NCBI RefSeq assembly: GCF_017573545.1 | Contig: NZ_JAGEOK010000026.1 | Coordinates: forward strand, 96,288 to 160,287 | Direction of reading: 5' to 3' | Length of the DNA: 64,000 nt | Source: Actinomadura nitritigenes | GTDB taxonomy: Bacteria; Actinomycetota; Actinomycetes; Streptosporangiales; Streptosporangiaceae | In this document: positions 1 to 7,570 of the stretch, piece after piece | Layout of the letters: each line of letters starts with the position of its first letter | Position numbering within the stretch: position 1 is the first letter of the stretch | The notes under the pieces: model-generated | Told to the model about the DNA's origin: nothing | The model's database searches: none | The model's input: only the letters and a program-made list of their open reading frames with translations | Made by a program: the position numbers and the translations under genes

Positions 1-255
1 CAGCCGCTCGCCGCTCGGCTCGTCGTAGACGATCCCCGGGTGGCCGGGCAGCCCGTCCACGGCCGCCTCCGACTCGGCCCGGTACCGGGCCATGTGCCGC
101 TCGAACAGCTCCGGCCCGGCCTTGCGACGCACGTTGTAGGCGACGTCCAGTTCCTCGTCGCTCAGCTCGCTGCCCGGCCAGTCGTCCAGGTCGACCACGA
201 CCACCCACCCCTCCCGGTCCGCTTCAGCCTCCCCCCACGGGACCGGATCGATCAA
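1..255 (-). CDS. hypothetical protein, 3' end outside window
   Basis: An open minus-strand reading frame runs off the left edge without a stop. Read from the TTG at 253-255 it gives about 85 residues that look like real protein: LIDPVPWGEAEAD, then VVVVDLDDWPGSELSDEE, then an acidic/basic helical stretch ending IVYDEPSGERL. The upstream in-frame stop is TAG at 289-291, and TTG 253-255 is the first usable start after it. GTG at 202-204 is possible but would discard sequence that appears coding. The family is not recognised. The gene abuts decayed sequence on its 5' side, so its own 5' end may be damaged as well. Confidence 0.45.
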   Translation of the reverse strand, partial: MIDPVPWGEAEADREGWVVVVDLDDWPGSELSDEELDVAYNVRRKAGPELFERHMARYRAESEAAVDGLPGHPGIVYDEPSGERL

Positions 256-288
256 ATACCGGTCTCGTCCGCCGCTATCACCAACGCG

Positions 289-585
289 CTATGCCCACAC
301 CGGCTCGCCGGACTCGGCGACCCGACCGTCGGCGCCGAACACCAGGTACCGATCGAAGTCGGCGGCGAACCAGCGGTCGTGCGTGACGGCCAGGACGGCC
401 GCGGAGCAGGACGCGAGCCCGTCCTGCAGCGCCTCGTCCGGCCGCGCAGGTCCGGCCGCGCGTGCGTCTGGACGAAGTGACCGGCGACGACCCGCGCGCC
501 GAGCCGCGCCTCGCCGCGGTGAGGCACGTCCGCTCCGGCGAGCAGGCACAGGAACGTCGGCTTTGTGGGCGTGCCGTTCGCCGTG
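289..585 (-). pseudogene. remnant of an ABC-F ATPase (C-terminal part)
   Basis: Two overlapping minus-strand frames carry separate pieces of one ABC-F protein. The frame ending in TAG at 289-291 encodes AVLAVTHDRWFAADFDRYLV and then VFGADGRVAESGEPVWA, the H-loop and C-terminus typical of the second ATPase domain of actinobacterial ABC-F proteins. The other frame, further 5' (about 475-585), encodes FLCLLAGADVPHRGEARLG and ARVVAGHF, which match the stretch following Walker A. The Walker A itself is degraded (NGTPTKPTFL instead of NGAGKSTLL). The signature and Walker B between the pieces are missing. A frameshift plus a deletion explains this; the gene cannot give an active protein. Confidence 0.6.
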
Positions 586-1017
586 GCCCCGGCCTGCTTC
601 TTCGCCAGATTCGCGTTCTGGCCCACGCTGGAGTTGGTGAAGTACGCCGCCCGGACGACGACGGGAACCCCCCGGCAGCGGGCTGCCGATGCCACCGCCG
701 AGGCCCTGCGGTGGTCGTGGGCCCGGCGCGACATGAGCGGCTGGGACGACGCCGAGTGGTACCAGTACCTCGAGGCGAACGAGCTGATCGGCTGGACGAC
801 GGCGGCGCTGCGACTTCCCGGAGTGAGTCCGTCCGAGGCCGCCGCCCGGGTGGAAGAGATCGCCGAGCAGAAGTGGGACGGCTGGTCACCGTGGACGGCG
901 GATGAACTGCCGGCACCGTTCGCCGCCCAGGCAGCGCAAGCCGTGGCGGACTGTGTGACGACGAGCGCGGCTACGTCTTCCTCGGCACCGTCACCGCAGC
1001 CGCCCTCGTCATCTGAC
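565..1017 (+). pseudogene. frameshifted small hypothetical gene
   Basis: From about 680 to 940 one plus-strand frame reads like protein (ALRWSWARRDMSGWDDAEWY, LPGVSPSEAAARVEEIAEQK, DGWSPWTADELPAPFAAQ). It then turns into Ser/Thr/Pro-rich nonsense and runs on antisense through the next gene. Near 945-955 the neighbouring frame takes over with DDERGYVFLGTVTAAALVI and a TGA at 1015-1017. A single-base change between about 930 and 955 would join both parts into one protein of roughly 150 residues. The ATG at 565 is only the first in-frame one and may lie outside the original gene. The family is not recognised. A sequencing error is an alternative, but the adjacent ABC-F remnant favours real decay. 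Confidence 0.4.
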
Positions 1018-1125
1018 ACCGATCGACCGGACAGGGCCGAGGAAGCCTGCCCGACTCGACCGCCTTCTGGACGGGATCGCCCACCGCCTTCGATCCGGCG
1101 GTTCCGCGTCTGCGGGGAACGCGTG

Positions 1126-1157
1126 GCGCCCGGCCCCGGAGAGGCGGGGCCGGGCGC
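1126..1157 (-). terminator. stem-loop after the amino acid ABC operon
   Basis: GCGCCCGGCCCC (1126-1137) and GGGGCCGGGCGC (1146-1157) form a perfect 12-bp stem with an 8-nt loop. It lies just past the ATPase stop at 1170-1172 and has no U-tract, as is common in actinobacteria. Confidence 0.6.
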
Positions 1158-1169
1158 GGGCGGGGGTTC

Positions 1170-1982
1170 TCAGAGGACCTTGCTGAGGAACGCCTTCGTG
1201 CGCTCGTTGGACGGGTGGTCGAGCACGTCGGCGGGCCGCCCGGACTCGACGACGACGCCGCCGTCCATGAACACCACCCGGTCGGCCACCTCGCGCGCGA
1301 AGCCGATCTCGTGCGTGACGACGATCATGGTGAGGCCCTCCTCGGCGAGGGTCTTCATCGTCTCCAGCACGTCGCCGACCAGCTCGGGGTCCAGCGCGCT
1401 CGTCGGCTCGTCGAACAGCATCAGCTTCGGCCGCATCGCCAGCGCGCGGGCGATCGCGACGCGCTGCTGCTGGCCGCCGGACAGCTGCCGCGGGTAGCCG
1501 TCCGCCTTGTCGGCGAGGCCGACCTTGGCGAGCAGTTCGCGGGCCCGCTCGCGCGCCTCGGCGCGCGGTTCCCCGCGAACCCCGGTGGGCGCCTCGATGA
1601 CGTTCTGCAGGACGGTCAGGTGCGGGAACAGGTTGAACTGCTGGAACACCATGCCGATCTCGCGGCGCTGCCGGGTGACGTCCCGCTTGCGCAGGTGCCG
1701 CACCTTCCCGCCGGACGCGCTGAACCCGATCAGCTCGCCGTCCACGTGCACCGAGCCGCCGTCGATGGTCTCCAGGTGGTTGACGCACCGCAGGAACGTC
1801 GACTTGCCGGACCCGGAGGGGCCGAGGACCACCACGACCTCGCCGGGGTCCACGTCCAGGTCGACGCCCTTCAGCACCTCCAGGTGCCCGAACCTCTTGC
1901 GGACGCCGCGGGCGCGGACCATCGGGACGCCGGTGCGCGGCGCGCCCTCCTTTCGCGGCGCGTCCTTCTCCAGCGTGCTCAA
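1170..1982 (-). CDS. polar amino acid ABC transporter, ATP-binding protein
   Basis: ATPase of a polar amino acid importer (GlnQ/HisP class) that would power the permease encoded just upstream. The 270-residue protein has Walker A GPSGSGKST, the Q-loop VFQQFNLFPHLTV, signature LSGGQQQRVAIARAL, Walker B LMLFDEPTSALDPE and the switch His in VTHEIGFA, all in family order and at normal length. I place the start at TTG 1980-1982. It has a clear GGAGGT six bases upstream and overlaps the permease stop as TTGA, implying translational coupling. The first internal ATG (residue 21) is the alternative but lacks such a site. It is the last gene of a five-gene operon and is followed by a strong stem-loop. 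Confidence 0.93.
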   Translation of the reverse strand: MSTLEKDAPRKEGAPRTGVPMVRARGVRKRFGHLEVLKGVDLDVDPGEVVVVLGPSGSGKSTFLRCVNHLETIDGGSVHVDGELIGFSASGGKVRHLRKRDVTRQRREIGMVFQQFNLFPHLTVLQNVIEAPTGVRGEPRAEARERARELLAKVGLADKADGYPRQLSGGQQQRVAIARALAMRPKLMLFDEPTSALDPELVGDVLETMKTLAEEGLTMIVVTHEIGFAREVADRVVFMDGGVVVESGRPADVLDHPSNERTKAFLSKVL

Positions 1983-2923
1983 GCGATCACCTCCGGGGGC
2001 GGGACGGGACGGCGGCGCCGCATCAGGACGAAGTCCCAGAAGCCCTGCCGGGCGTCGCGGGTGGCGCCGCGCGCGTAGCGGTGCTCGATGAACGACTGCC
2101 CGACGTACAGGATCGAGGTGATCACCAGGTACCAGAGGCAGGCGACGAGCAGCAGCGGGATGGTCTGGAACGTCCGGTTGTAGACGGACTGGACGGTGTA
2201 GAGCAGGTCGGCGAGCGCGATCACGCTGACCAGCGAGGTCGCCTTCAGCATGTTGATCACCTGGCTGCCGGTGGGCGGCACGATGAACCGCATCGCCTGC
2301 GGCAGGACGATCCGGCGGAACGTGCGCACGCCGCCCATCCCGAGCGCCTGCGCGGCCTCGGCCTGGCCCGGGTCGACGGCGAGCAGCCCGCCGCGGATGA
2401 TCTCGGCCATGTAGGCGGCCTCGTTCAGGCCGAGCCCGAGGATGGCCGCGACCAGCGGCGTGATGAGCTGGTTGGTGCTGCCGTGCGCGAACTCCGGCCC
2501 GAACGGGATCCCGACCGAGATGCGCGGCAGCAGCGCCGACAGGTTGTACCAGATCACCAGCTGCACCAGCACGGGGATGCCGCGGAAGAACCACACGTAG
2601 AGGCCGCACGCCACGCGCAGCAGCGGGTTGTCCGACAGCCGGCCGACCGCGAGCAGGATCCCGCCGGCGATGCCGACCGCCATCGCGATGACCGTGAGTT
2701 CGAGGGTGATCGCGATGCCGTCCCCGATGAGGGAGGCGTTGACGTAGCGGCCGACCACGTCCCACTGGAAGTTGTCGTTGGTCCACAGCAGGTGCGCGAA
2801 CTGGGCCGCGAGGACCAGCACGACCAGCGAGGCCACCCACCGCAGCGGGTGCCGGACGTGCGCGGCGCCCGCCACGTCGACGTCGGCGACGGTGTCGCCG
2901 GAGCGCTTCTCGGTCATGGTCAC
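1979..2923 (-). CDS. polar amino acid ABC transporter, permease
   Basis: Membrane subunit of a HisM/GlnP-type importer, 314 residues. A cytoplasmic N-terminal tail of about 30 residues is followed by a first membrane segment (VASLVVLVLAAQFAHLL), a periplasmic stretch, and the BPD_transp_1 core. The core carries the EAA loop EAAQALGMGGVRTFRRIVLP, where the ATPase docks, and then the usual ATSLVSVIAL helix. Only one permease gene is present, so the channel is probably a homodimer. It sits seven bases after the binding-protein gene and overlaps the ATPase gene by four bases. Substrate cannot be read from the sequence; the neighbouring hydrolase and decarboxylase-like genes suggest an amide- or nitrile-containing or amino-acid-like compound. 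Confidence 0.92.
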   Translation of the reverse strand: MTMTEKRSGDTVADVDVAGAAHVRHPLRWVASLVVLVLAAQFAHLLWTNDNFQWDVVGRYVNASLIGDGIAITLELTVIAMAVGIAGGILLAVGRLSDNPLLRVACGLYVWFFRGIPVLVQLVIWYNLSALLPRISVGIPFGPEFAHGSTNQLITPLVAAILGLGLNEAAYMAEIIRGGLLAVDPGQAEAAQALGMGGVRTFRRIVLPQAMRFIVPPTGSQVINMLKATSLVSVIALADLLYTVQSVYNRTFQTIPLLLVACLWYLVITSILYVGQSFIEHRYARGATRDARQGFWDFVLMRRRRPVPPPEVIA

Positions 2924-2930
2924 CGCCGGT

Positions 2931-3881
2931 TCACCCCTCCCTGGGCGCCAGGTTCACGCCCGGCGCGTCGAGCATGTTCGCGGTCAGGCCCCATTCGGTC
3001 ATGACCTTCTTGTAGGTGCCGTTCTCCACGAGCTTGCGCAGCGCCCGCAGCAGGACGTCCTTCAGCGGAGAGTCCTTGGCCACGACGGCGCCCTGGTACA
3101 GGTCGCCGAAGCCGTTGGCCTTGCCGGTGCCCGCGAGCTGCAGGTCGTCGCCGGACTGCTTGACGAAGTAGCCGAGCGGCGCCTGCGAGGAGAAGAAGGC
3201 GTCGGCGCGGTGCGAGCGGACGGCGAGGGTCGCGGTCGGCTGGTCCTTGTACGACTGGACCTGCACGGCCGGCCTGCCCTGCTGGACGCACGTCCCCGAC
3301 TGCTTCTTGACGACGTCCTCCGCCGAGCCGCCCGCCATCACCGAGATCTTCAGCCCGCAGGTGTCGGCGATGGACCCGATGTGCTTCGGGTTGCCCTTCG
3401 GGACGGCGAACACGACGAACTCGCGCACCCAGTCGACGAAGACGTTGTCGCCCTCCCGCTCGGGGAAGTCGCCGATCGGGCCGAGCGCGAAGTCGTACCG
3501 GCCGGCCTTGATGCCGGTCAGCTCGCTCGGCAGCCCGTCCACGGTGACGTGCTCGATCTTCACACCGAGCAGTTGGCTGAGCGCGGTGGCGAGGTCGGCG
3601 GACGCCCCCGACAGCGACCGGCCGTCCGACCCGGCGATCTCGTACGGCGGGAACGAGCCGTTGTTGACCGAGATCAGCTTGCCGGACGCCTTGTTCTTGG
3701 CGGGCAGCGCGTCGTGCAGCCCGTGGTCGACGGTCTGCCGGAGGTCGGCCTCCTTGACGCCCCGCGCGGACTTGCCGCCGCCGAGGATCCCCTCGGCCTC
3801 GGGCGGGTTCGCGCCGCACGCGGCCGTCGCGGCGAGCAGCGCGCCCGCGAGAGCGGTGGAGATCGCCGTGCGGCGCCTCAT
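2931..3881 (-). CDS. ABC transporter substrate-binding lipoprotein
   Basis: Extracellular solute-binding protein of family 3 (SBP_bac_3), 316 residues. The N-terminus MRRRTAISTALAGALLAATA ends in a lipobox-like AACGAN, so it should be a lipoprotein anchored outside the membrane. Family features include SVNNGSFPPYEIAGSDG near residue 80, GIKAGRYDFALGPI and the C-terminal ENGTYKKVMTEWGL. The start is ATG 3879-3881, which overlaps the stop of the upstream nitrilase-family gene as ATGA; longer readings run antisense into that gene. This component sets the substrate preference of the transporter, which I cannot assign. Its coupling to the hydrolase gene suggests that the imported compound is that enzyme's substrate. 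Confidence 0.92.
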   Translation of the reverse strand: MRRRTAISTALAGALLAATAACGANPPEAEGILGGGKSARGVKEADLRQTVDHGLHDALPAKNKASGKLISVNNGSFPPYEIAGSDGRSLSGASADLATALSQLLGVKIEHVTVDGLPSELTGIKAGRYDFALGPIGDFPEREGDNVFVDWVREFVVFAVPKGNPKHIGSIADTCGLKISVMAGGSAEDVVKKQSGTCVQQGRPAVQVQSYKDQPTATLAVRSHRADAFFSSQAPLGYFVKQSGDDLQLAGTGKANGFGDLYQGAVVAKDSPLKDVLLRALRKLVENGTYKKVMTEWGLTANMLDAPGVNLAPREG

Positions 3882-4687
3882 GCCGTCTCCTTCCTGGGCC
3901 GGATGGACGGGTCGACGCGGAAGCGCCGGTTCGCGAGCACCGGGAGCCTGCGCCGGGCCTCGTCGAGCTCCTCGCGGTCGGCGACCGCCCACAGCAGCCC
4001 GGGCCGGTCGGCGAGCCGGTCGCGGACGGTGCCGAGCGGGTCGACGACCATGCTCGCGCCGATGTTGCGGCGGCCGCATTCGCCGGAGGCCGCCACGTAG
4101 CAGGTGTTCTCCAGCGCCCGGGCGGTGACCATGACCTCCCAGTGCCGCTCCTTGGCGGGGCCGCGAACCCAGGCCGCCGGCAGGGCGAGCACCTGGGCAC
4201 CCGCGTCGACCAGCAGCCTGGCCGTTTCCGGGAATCTTACGTCGTAGCAGGTCATGAGCCCCACCCGCCAGCCGGCGCAGTCGAACACGACCGGCTCGCC
4301 GTCGCCGGGGCGGACCCGGTCGGACTCCCGCGCGCCGAACGCGTCGTACAGGTGGACCTTCCGGTAGACGGCGACGATCCCGCCGTCGCGGATCGCGGCG
4401 AGGGTGTTGTGCACCTTGCCGTCCCCGGCGGGCTCGTGGACGCCGACGACGACGGTGGTGCGCGAGCCGACGGTGTGCTCCAGCAGGCCCGTGACGAACG
4501 GGCCGTCGAGCGGCTGCGCGGCCTCGGCGATCCGGTCCGGCTCGTCGATGAACAGGGCGAGGGAGTCCTCGGGCAGCACCAGCAGGTCGGCGCCGCCCTC
4601 CACCGCGCCGTCGATGAGCGTCATGCAGGTCTTGAGATTGGTCTGCCAGTCCTCGGTGGAGGCGAACTGGCCCACGGCGATCCTCAC
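3878..4687 (-). CDS. carbon-nitrogen hydrolase (nitrilase superfamily)
   Basis: Cytoplasmic hydrolase of the nitrilase superfamily, 269 residues, which cleaves non-peptide C-N bonds, usually in amides. The full catalytic triad is visible: Glu40 in VLPEDSL, Lys110 in YRKVHLYD and Cys147 in MTCYDVRFPE, with the structural PAAWVRG and ARALENTCYVAA blocks following. The Cys block resembles the omega-amidase/NIT2-like branch more than true nitrilases. The start is GTG 4685-4687, overlapping the previous stop as GTGA, and the 3' end overlaps the binding-protein start. The position between a decarboxylase-like gene and an amino acid importer suggests it deamidates an imported compound. The substrate is unknown. 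Confidence 0.9.
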   Translation of the reverse strand: MRIAVGQFASTEDWQTNLKTCMTLIDGAVEGGADLLVLPEDSLALFIDEPDRIAEAAQPLDGPFVTGLLEHTVGSRTTVVVGVHEPAGDGKVHNTLAAIRDGGIVAVYRKVHLYDAFGARESDRVRPGDGEPVVFDCAGWRVGLMTCYDVRFPETARLLVDAGAQVLALPAAWVRGPAKERHWEVMVTARALENTCYVAASGECGRRNIGASMVVDPLGTVRDRLADRPGLLWAVADREELDEARRRLPVLANRRFRVDPSIRPRKETA

Positions 4688-5640
4688 GCGAAGACCTCCT
4701 CGGCCTTGATGGGGCGGGGCGCGATGCCCTGCTCGTGCAGTTCCTCGCAGAACGCCGCGACCATCGCGGCGTTGGCGCCGGCGCCGTACGGCATCCAGTC
4801 GTCGCCGAAGAGGCGCGCCTGGGTCTCCAGCTCGTCCAGCAGCCAGGGCGTGGTGTCGGTGAGCAGCCGGCGGCGCTGGAGCCACACCCGCTTGGACTCC
4901 TCGAAGGCGTCCTGCAGCGCCTCGGGGAGCCACGGGTGCTCGTCGGCGACCTCGCGCTTGAGCGCGAGGATGTGGATGCCGGGGACGAAGCCGGTGCAGG
5001 CGAAGTACTCCTTCTCGGCCCGGCGGTGGTCCTCGTACAGGTGCCGGAACCGGCTGTGCCCGGTGAACATCTCCGGCGGCATGAACGGGGTGAACACCGC
5101 GTCGAAGGTGCCGTCGGCGAGCCCGTCGATCAGCGAGCGGTCCGCGACCCGCACGTTGGCGGGCAGCGGGCGCGCGCCGAGCCGGTCCTTGCCGGTCTCG
5201 CCGGCGGCGAGCGGTCCGACGCGCCACCGGATCGCCGACAGGTCGACGCCCTCGGCGCGCAGCAGGGCCCGGGTCCAGGTGTTGCCGGAGTCGGGCCAGC
5301 CGGTCAGCCCGATCGTCGCCCCGGCCAGGTCGCGCGGCGCGGCGAGGGCGCTGTCGTTCCGGACGAGCACGCAGCGCTGCCGGAAACCGCGCATCACGAA
5401 CACCGGCAGCCCTGCGAGCCGCTCGTCGCCGTCGCCGCGCCCGAGGGCGTAGCGGCTGAAGGACGTCTCGCCGCCGTCGAGCCCGGGCTCGGCGAGGACG
5501 TCCGGGGTGATCTCCCGGGTCTCGATCTCCAGCGCCACGCCGCGGGCGCGCACCCGGCCGGTGAGCAGCGGGACGAGATGGTCCCAGTCCCGCAGCGCCA
5601 GGCGAATACGTGGAATCGGCACAACGCTCCATTTCCGCAT
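4684..5640 (-). CDS. 4,5-dihydroxyphthalate decarboxylase-like protein
   Basis: 318 residues resembling the 4,5-dihydroxyphthalate decarboxylase family, which shares the periplasmic-binding-protein fold but lacks a signal peptide here. Recognisable pieces are LALRDWDHLVPLLTGRV at the N-terminus, GETSFSRYALGRGDGDERL, the strand LPVFVMRGFRQRCVLVRN and a hinge-like GLTGWPDSGNTWTRALL. Known members decarboxylate aromatic acids, but many homologues are uncharacterised, so activity is not assured. It is the first gene of the operon. The start ATG at 5638-5640 faces the MocR-type regulator across a 111-bp divergent region. No paralogue or other phthalate-pathway gene is present, so a different substrate is likely. 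Confidence 0.75.
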   Translation of the reverse strand: MRKWSVVPIPRIRLALRDWDHLVPLLTGRVRARGVALEIETREITPDVLAEPGLDGGETSFSRYALGRGDGDERLAGLPVFVMRGFRQRCVLVRNDSALAAPRDLAGATIGLTGWPDSGNTWTRALLRAEGVDLSAIRWRVGPLAAGETGKDRLGARPLPANVRVADRSLIDGLADGTFDAVFTPFMPPEMFTGHSRFRHLYEDHRRAEKEYFACTGFVPGIHILALKREVADEHPWLPEALQDAFEESKRVWLQRRRLLTDTTPWLLDELETQARLFGDDWMPYGAGANAAMVAAFCEELHEQGIAPRPIKAEEVFA

Positions 5641-5694
5641 GTAACAGGGGTTTTGTCGCGCTCGGGGCGCGATGGGTCCCGACTTTAGGGCGCG

Positions 5695-5733
5695 TTTGTA
5701 CCGCGTACAATGGGTGTTTTGTTACTACACAAA
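5695..5733. promoter_or_regulatory. twin inverted repeats, probable MocR operator
   Basis: The divergent region holds two inverted repeats sharing the half-site TTTGT. The first is TTGTAC-CGC-GTACAA at 5696-5710 (preceded by another T). The second is TTTGT-TACTAC-ACAAA at 5718-5733. Their centres are about 22 bp apart, roughly two helical turns, so two dimers could bind the same face. Both lie upstream of the GTG start of the regulator and of the operon on the other strand. Confidence 0.55.
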
Positions 5734-5751
5734 GTTTCGCGCGGAGGGCAC

Positions 5752-7086
5752 GTGATCGACGCGGCATGGCTGGCCGAGCGCATCGGGGACCGCACGGCCC
5801 GGGGCATCGCCGCCTCGATGACCACCCTGATCCGCAGCGGGGAGCTCCCCGCCGGGACGCGGCTGCCGACCGTCCGGGGGCTGGCCGCCGAGCTCGGGGT
5901 CAGCCCGGGCACGGTCGCCGACGCCTGGTCGACGCTGCGCCGGCACCGCGCCGTCAGCGCGCAGCGGCGCCGCGGCACGATCGTGATCGGCCCGCCGGAC
6001 ATCCCGCACCCCGCCCGCTACGAGCGGATCGGCAAGTTCGGCAACCGGCTGGCCGTCGACCTCGCGATCGCCGCGCCCGACCCGGCGCTGCTGCCGCCGC
6101 TGGACGCCGCGCTCGCCGCGGGCGCCCGCACCGCGCGGCTCAACGACTACACCCGGGAGACGATCACGCCGGCGCTGCGCGCGGCCGTCGAACCCGCCTG
6201 GCCGTTCCCGCCGGCGGGGATGCTCGCCGTCGGCGGCGGCTACGAGGGCGTCCAGCTCGTCTGCCAGACCGTCGCCGTGCCGGGCGACCGCGTCGCCGTC
6301 GAGGACCCGACCGGCGCCCGCCTGCTCGACATCCTGGAGGCGCAGGGCGCGGAGGTCGTGCCGGTCGCCTGCGACGACGAGGGCCCCGAGCCGGGCGCGC
6401 TCGCCGAGGCGCTCGCCACCGGGCCCGCCGCGTTCGTCTACCAGCCACGCGCCCACACCCCGCGCGGGCACGCGCTGACCCCGGCCCGCGCGGCGGCCCT
6501 CGCCGAGCTGCTCGCCCCGACCAACACCCTCGCCATCGAGGACGACGGCACCGGCGAGGTGTCGTCCTCGCCGGCGGTCAGCGTCGGCGCGCACCTGCCC
6601 GAGCGCACCGTGCTCGTCCGCTCCTACTCCAAGTCCCACGGGCCGGACCTGCGCCTCGCCGTGATCGGCGGCGCGGCGGAGCCGGTGGAGCGCGTCCGCG
6701 TCCTGCGCAGCTTCGGCACCGGCTGGACGAGCCGCATCCTGCAGGACGCGCTGGCGCACCTGCTGACCGACCCGGCGGCCGTCGCGGCCGTCGGCCGGGC
6801 CCGCGCCGCCTACGCCGAACGCCGCGAGGGCCTCGCGTCCGCGCTCGCCGAACGCGGCGTCCGGACCGGCAACCGGGACGGGCTGATGCTGTGGGTTCCG
6901 GTCGCCGACGAGTCCGCGGCCCTGGTCACGCTCGCGGCGCACGGGGTCGCGGCCGTCCCCGGCAGCCGCTACCAGGTCGTCCCGGCGGACGCCCACGTCC
7001 GGATCGCGACCGGCCGCCTCCCCGGCGCCCCGCTCAGCGTCGCGGAGCTGGCCGACCTCGTGGCGCTGGCGGCGCGTCCGCACTGA
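5752..7086 (+). CDS. MocR-type transcription regulator (GntR HTH plus aminotransferase fold)
   Basis: A regulator that joins an N-terminal GntR winged helix (about residues 5-80: GELPAGTRLPTVRGLAAELG and VSPGTVADAWSTLRR) to a class I aminotransferase domain. The PLP-binding lysine is about Lys294 in RSYSKSHGPDLR, with the cofactor Asp in AIEDDGTGE. PLP or a PLP adduct is the usual effector in this family. The start is GTG 5752-5754, with GGAGGG just upstream; an in-frame ATG at 5710 lies inside the first inverted repeat and has no ribosome site. It is divergent from the decarboxylase-like/nitrilase/importer operon, its most likely target. Its 3' end overlaps the convergent NUDIX gene by 53 bp. 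Confidence 0.9.
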   Translation: MIDAAWLAERIGDRTARGIAASMTTLIRSGELPAGTRLPTVRGLAAELGVSPGTVADAWSTLRRHRAVSAQRRRGTIVIGPPDIPHPARYERIGKFGNRLAVDLAIAAPDPALLPPLDAALAAGARTARLNDYTRETITPALRAAVEPAWPFPPAGMLAVGGGYEGVQLVCQTVAVPGDRVAVEDPTGARLLDILEAQGAEVVPVACDDEGPEPGALAEALATGPAAFVYQPRAHTPRGHALTPARAAALAELLAPTNTLAIEDDGTGEVSSSPAVSVGAHLPERTVLVRSYSKSHGPDLRLAVIGGAAEPVERVRVLRSFGTGWTSRILQDALAHLLTDPAAVAAVGRARAAYAERREGLASALAERGVRTGNRDGLMLWVPVADESAALVTLAAHGVAAVPGSRYQVVPADAHVRIATGRLPGAPLSVAELADLVALAARPH

Positions 7087-7570
7087 CCGGAGCGGCGCCG
7101 GGGACGAGGCCCGGCAGGTCCTCGGCGTGCATCTGGAGATAGGCGGCCAGGGTCTCCGGGATGAGGTCGACCGACGCCAGGCCCGCCGGCGTGCAGGGGA
7201 AGCGGTCGACGTCGTACCGTCCGTTGGACGGGTCGTCGAACTCGGGGCCGTGGCGGCGCGACAGGTCCATCGTGACGAGCCGGCAGACGTAGAAGACGTT
7301 GAGGCGGTGCAGTTCCGGGAGCTGCTCGGCGCACGCGAACACCTGCCGGACGGGACCGGCGGTCGCGCCGAGCTCCTCGTCCAGCTCCCGGCGCAGCGCC
7401 GCCTCCGGACCGGCGTCGGTCGGCTCGATCTTCCCGCCCGGGGTCGTCCAGTAGACGGCGCGGCCGGGCACGGTGCGGCGCAGCAGGACCAGGTCGCCGC
7501 CGTCGAGCAGGAGCGCGCGGACGGCCCGCCGGACGCGGGGCGCGGGCGCGGGTCCGGGTGCGGCGGTCAT
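7034..7570 (-). CDS. NUDIX hydrolase
   Basis: 178-residue NUDIX-fold protein that probably hydrolyses a nucleoside-diphosphate-linked substrate. The NUDIX box is GGKIEPTDAGPEAALRRELD followed by EELG. The part between the first Gly pair and the REL helix is looser than the canonical box, while the metal-binding RELDEELG is intact. The ATG at 7568-7570 overlaps the stop of the response regulator gene as ATGA, so it is the third gene of the sensor-regulator operon. The C-terminus (ADAPPAPRGRPAPRR) is low complexity and is the part that overlaps the convergent MocR gene, so the last 20 or so residues may be dispensable. Substrate unknown. Confidence 0.85.
   Translation of the reverse strand: MTAAPGPAPAPRVRRAVRALLLDGGDLVLLRRTVPGRAVYWTTPGGKIEPTDAGPEAALRRELDEELGATAGPVRQVFACAEQLPELHRLNVFYVCRLVTMDLSRRHGPEFDDPSNGRYDVDRFPCTPAGLASVDLIPETLAAYLQMHAEDLPGLVPGAAPVSADAPPAPRGRPAPRR

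Noticed and set aside
4684..5640. Classification as a second ABC substrate-binding protein
   Set aside because: It has the binding-protein fold but no signal peptide or lipobox, and the blocks fit the dihydroxyphthalate decarboxylase-like family better.
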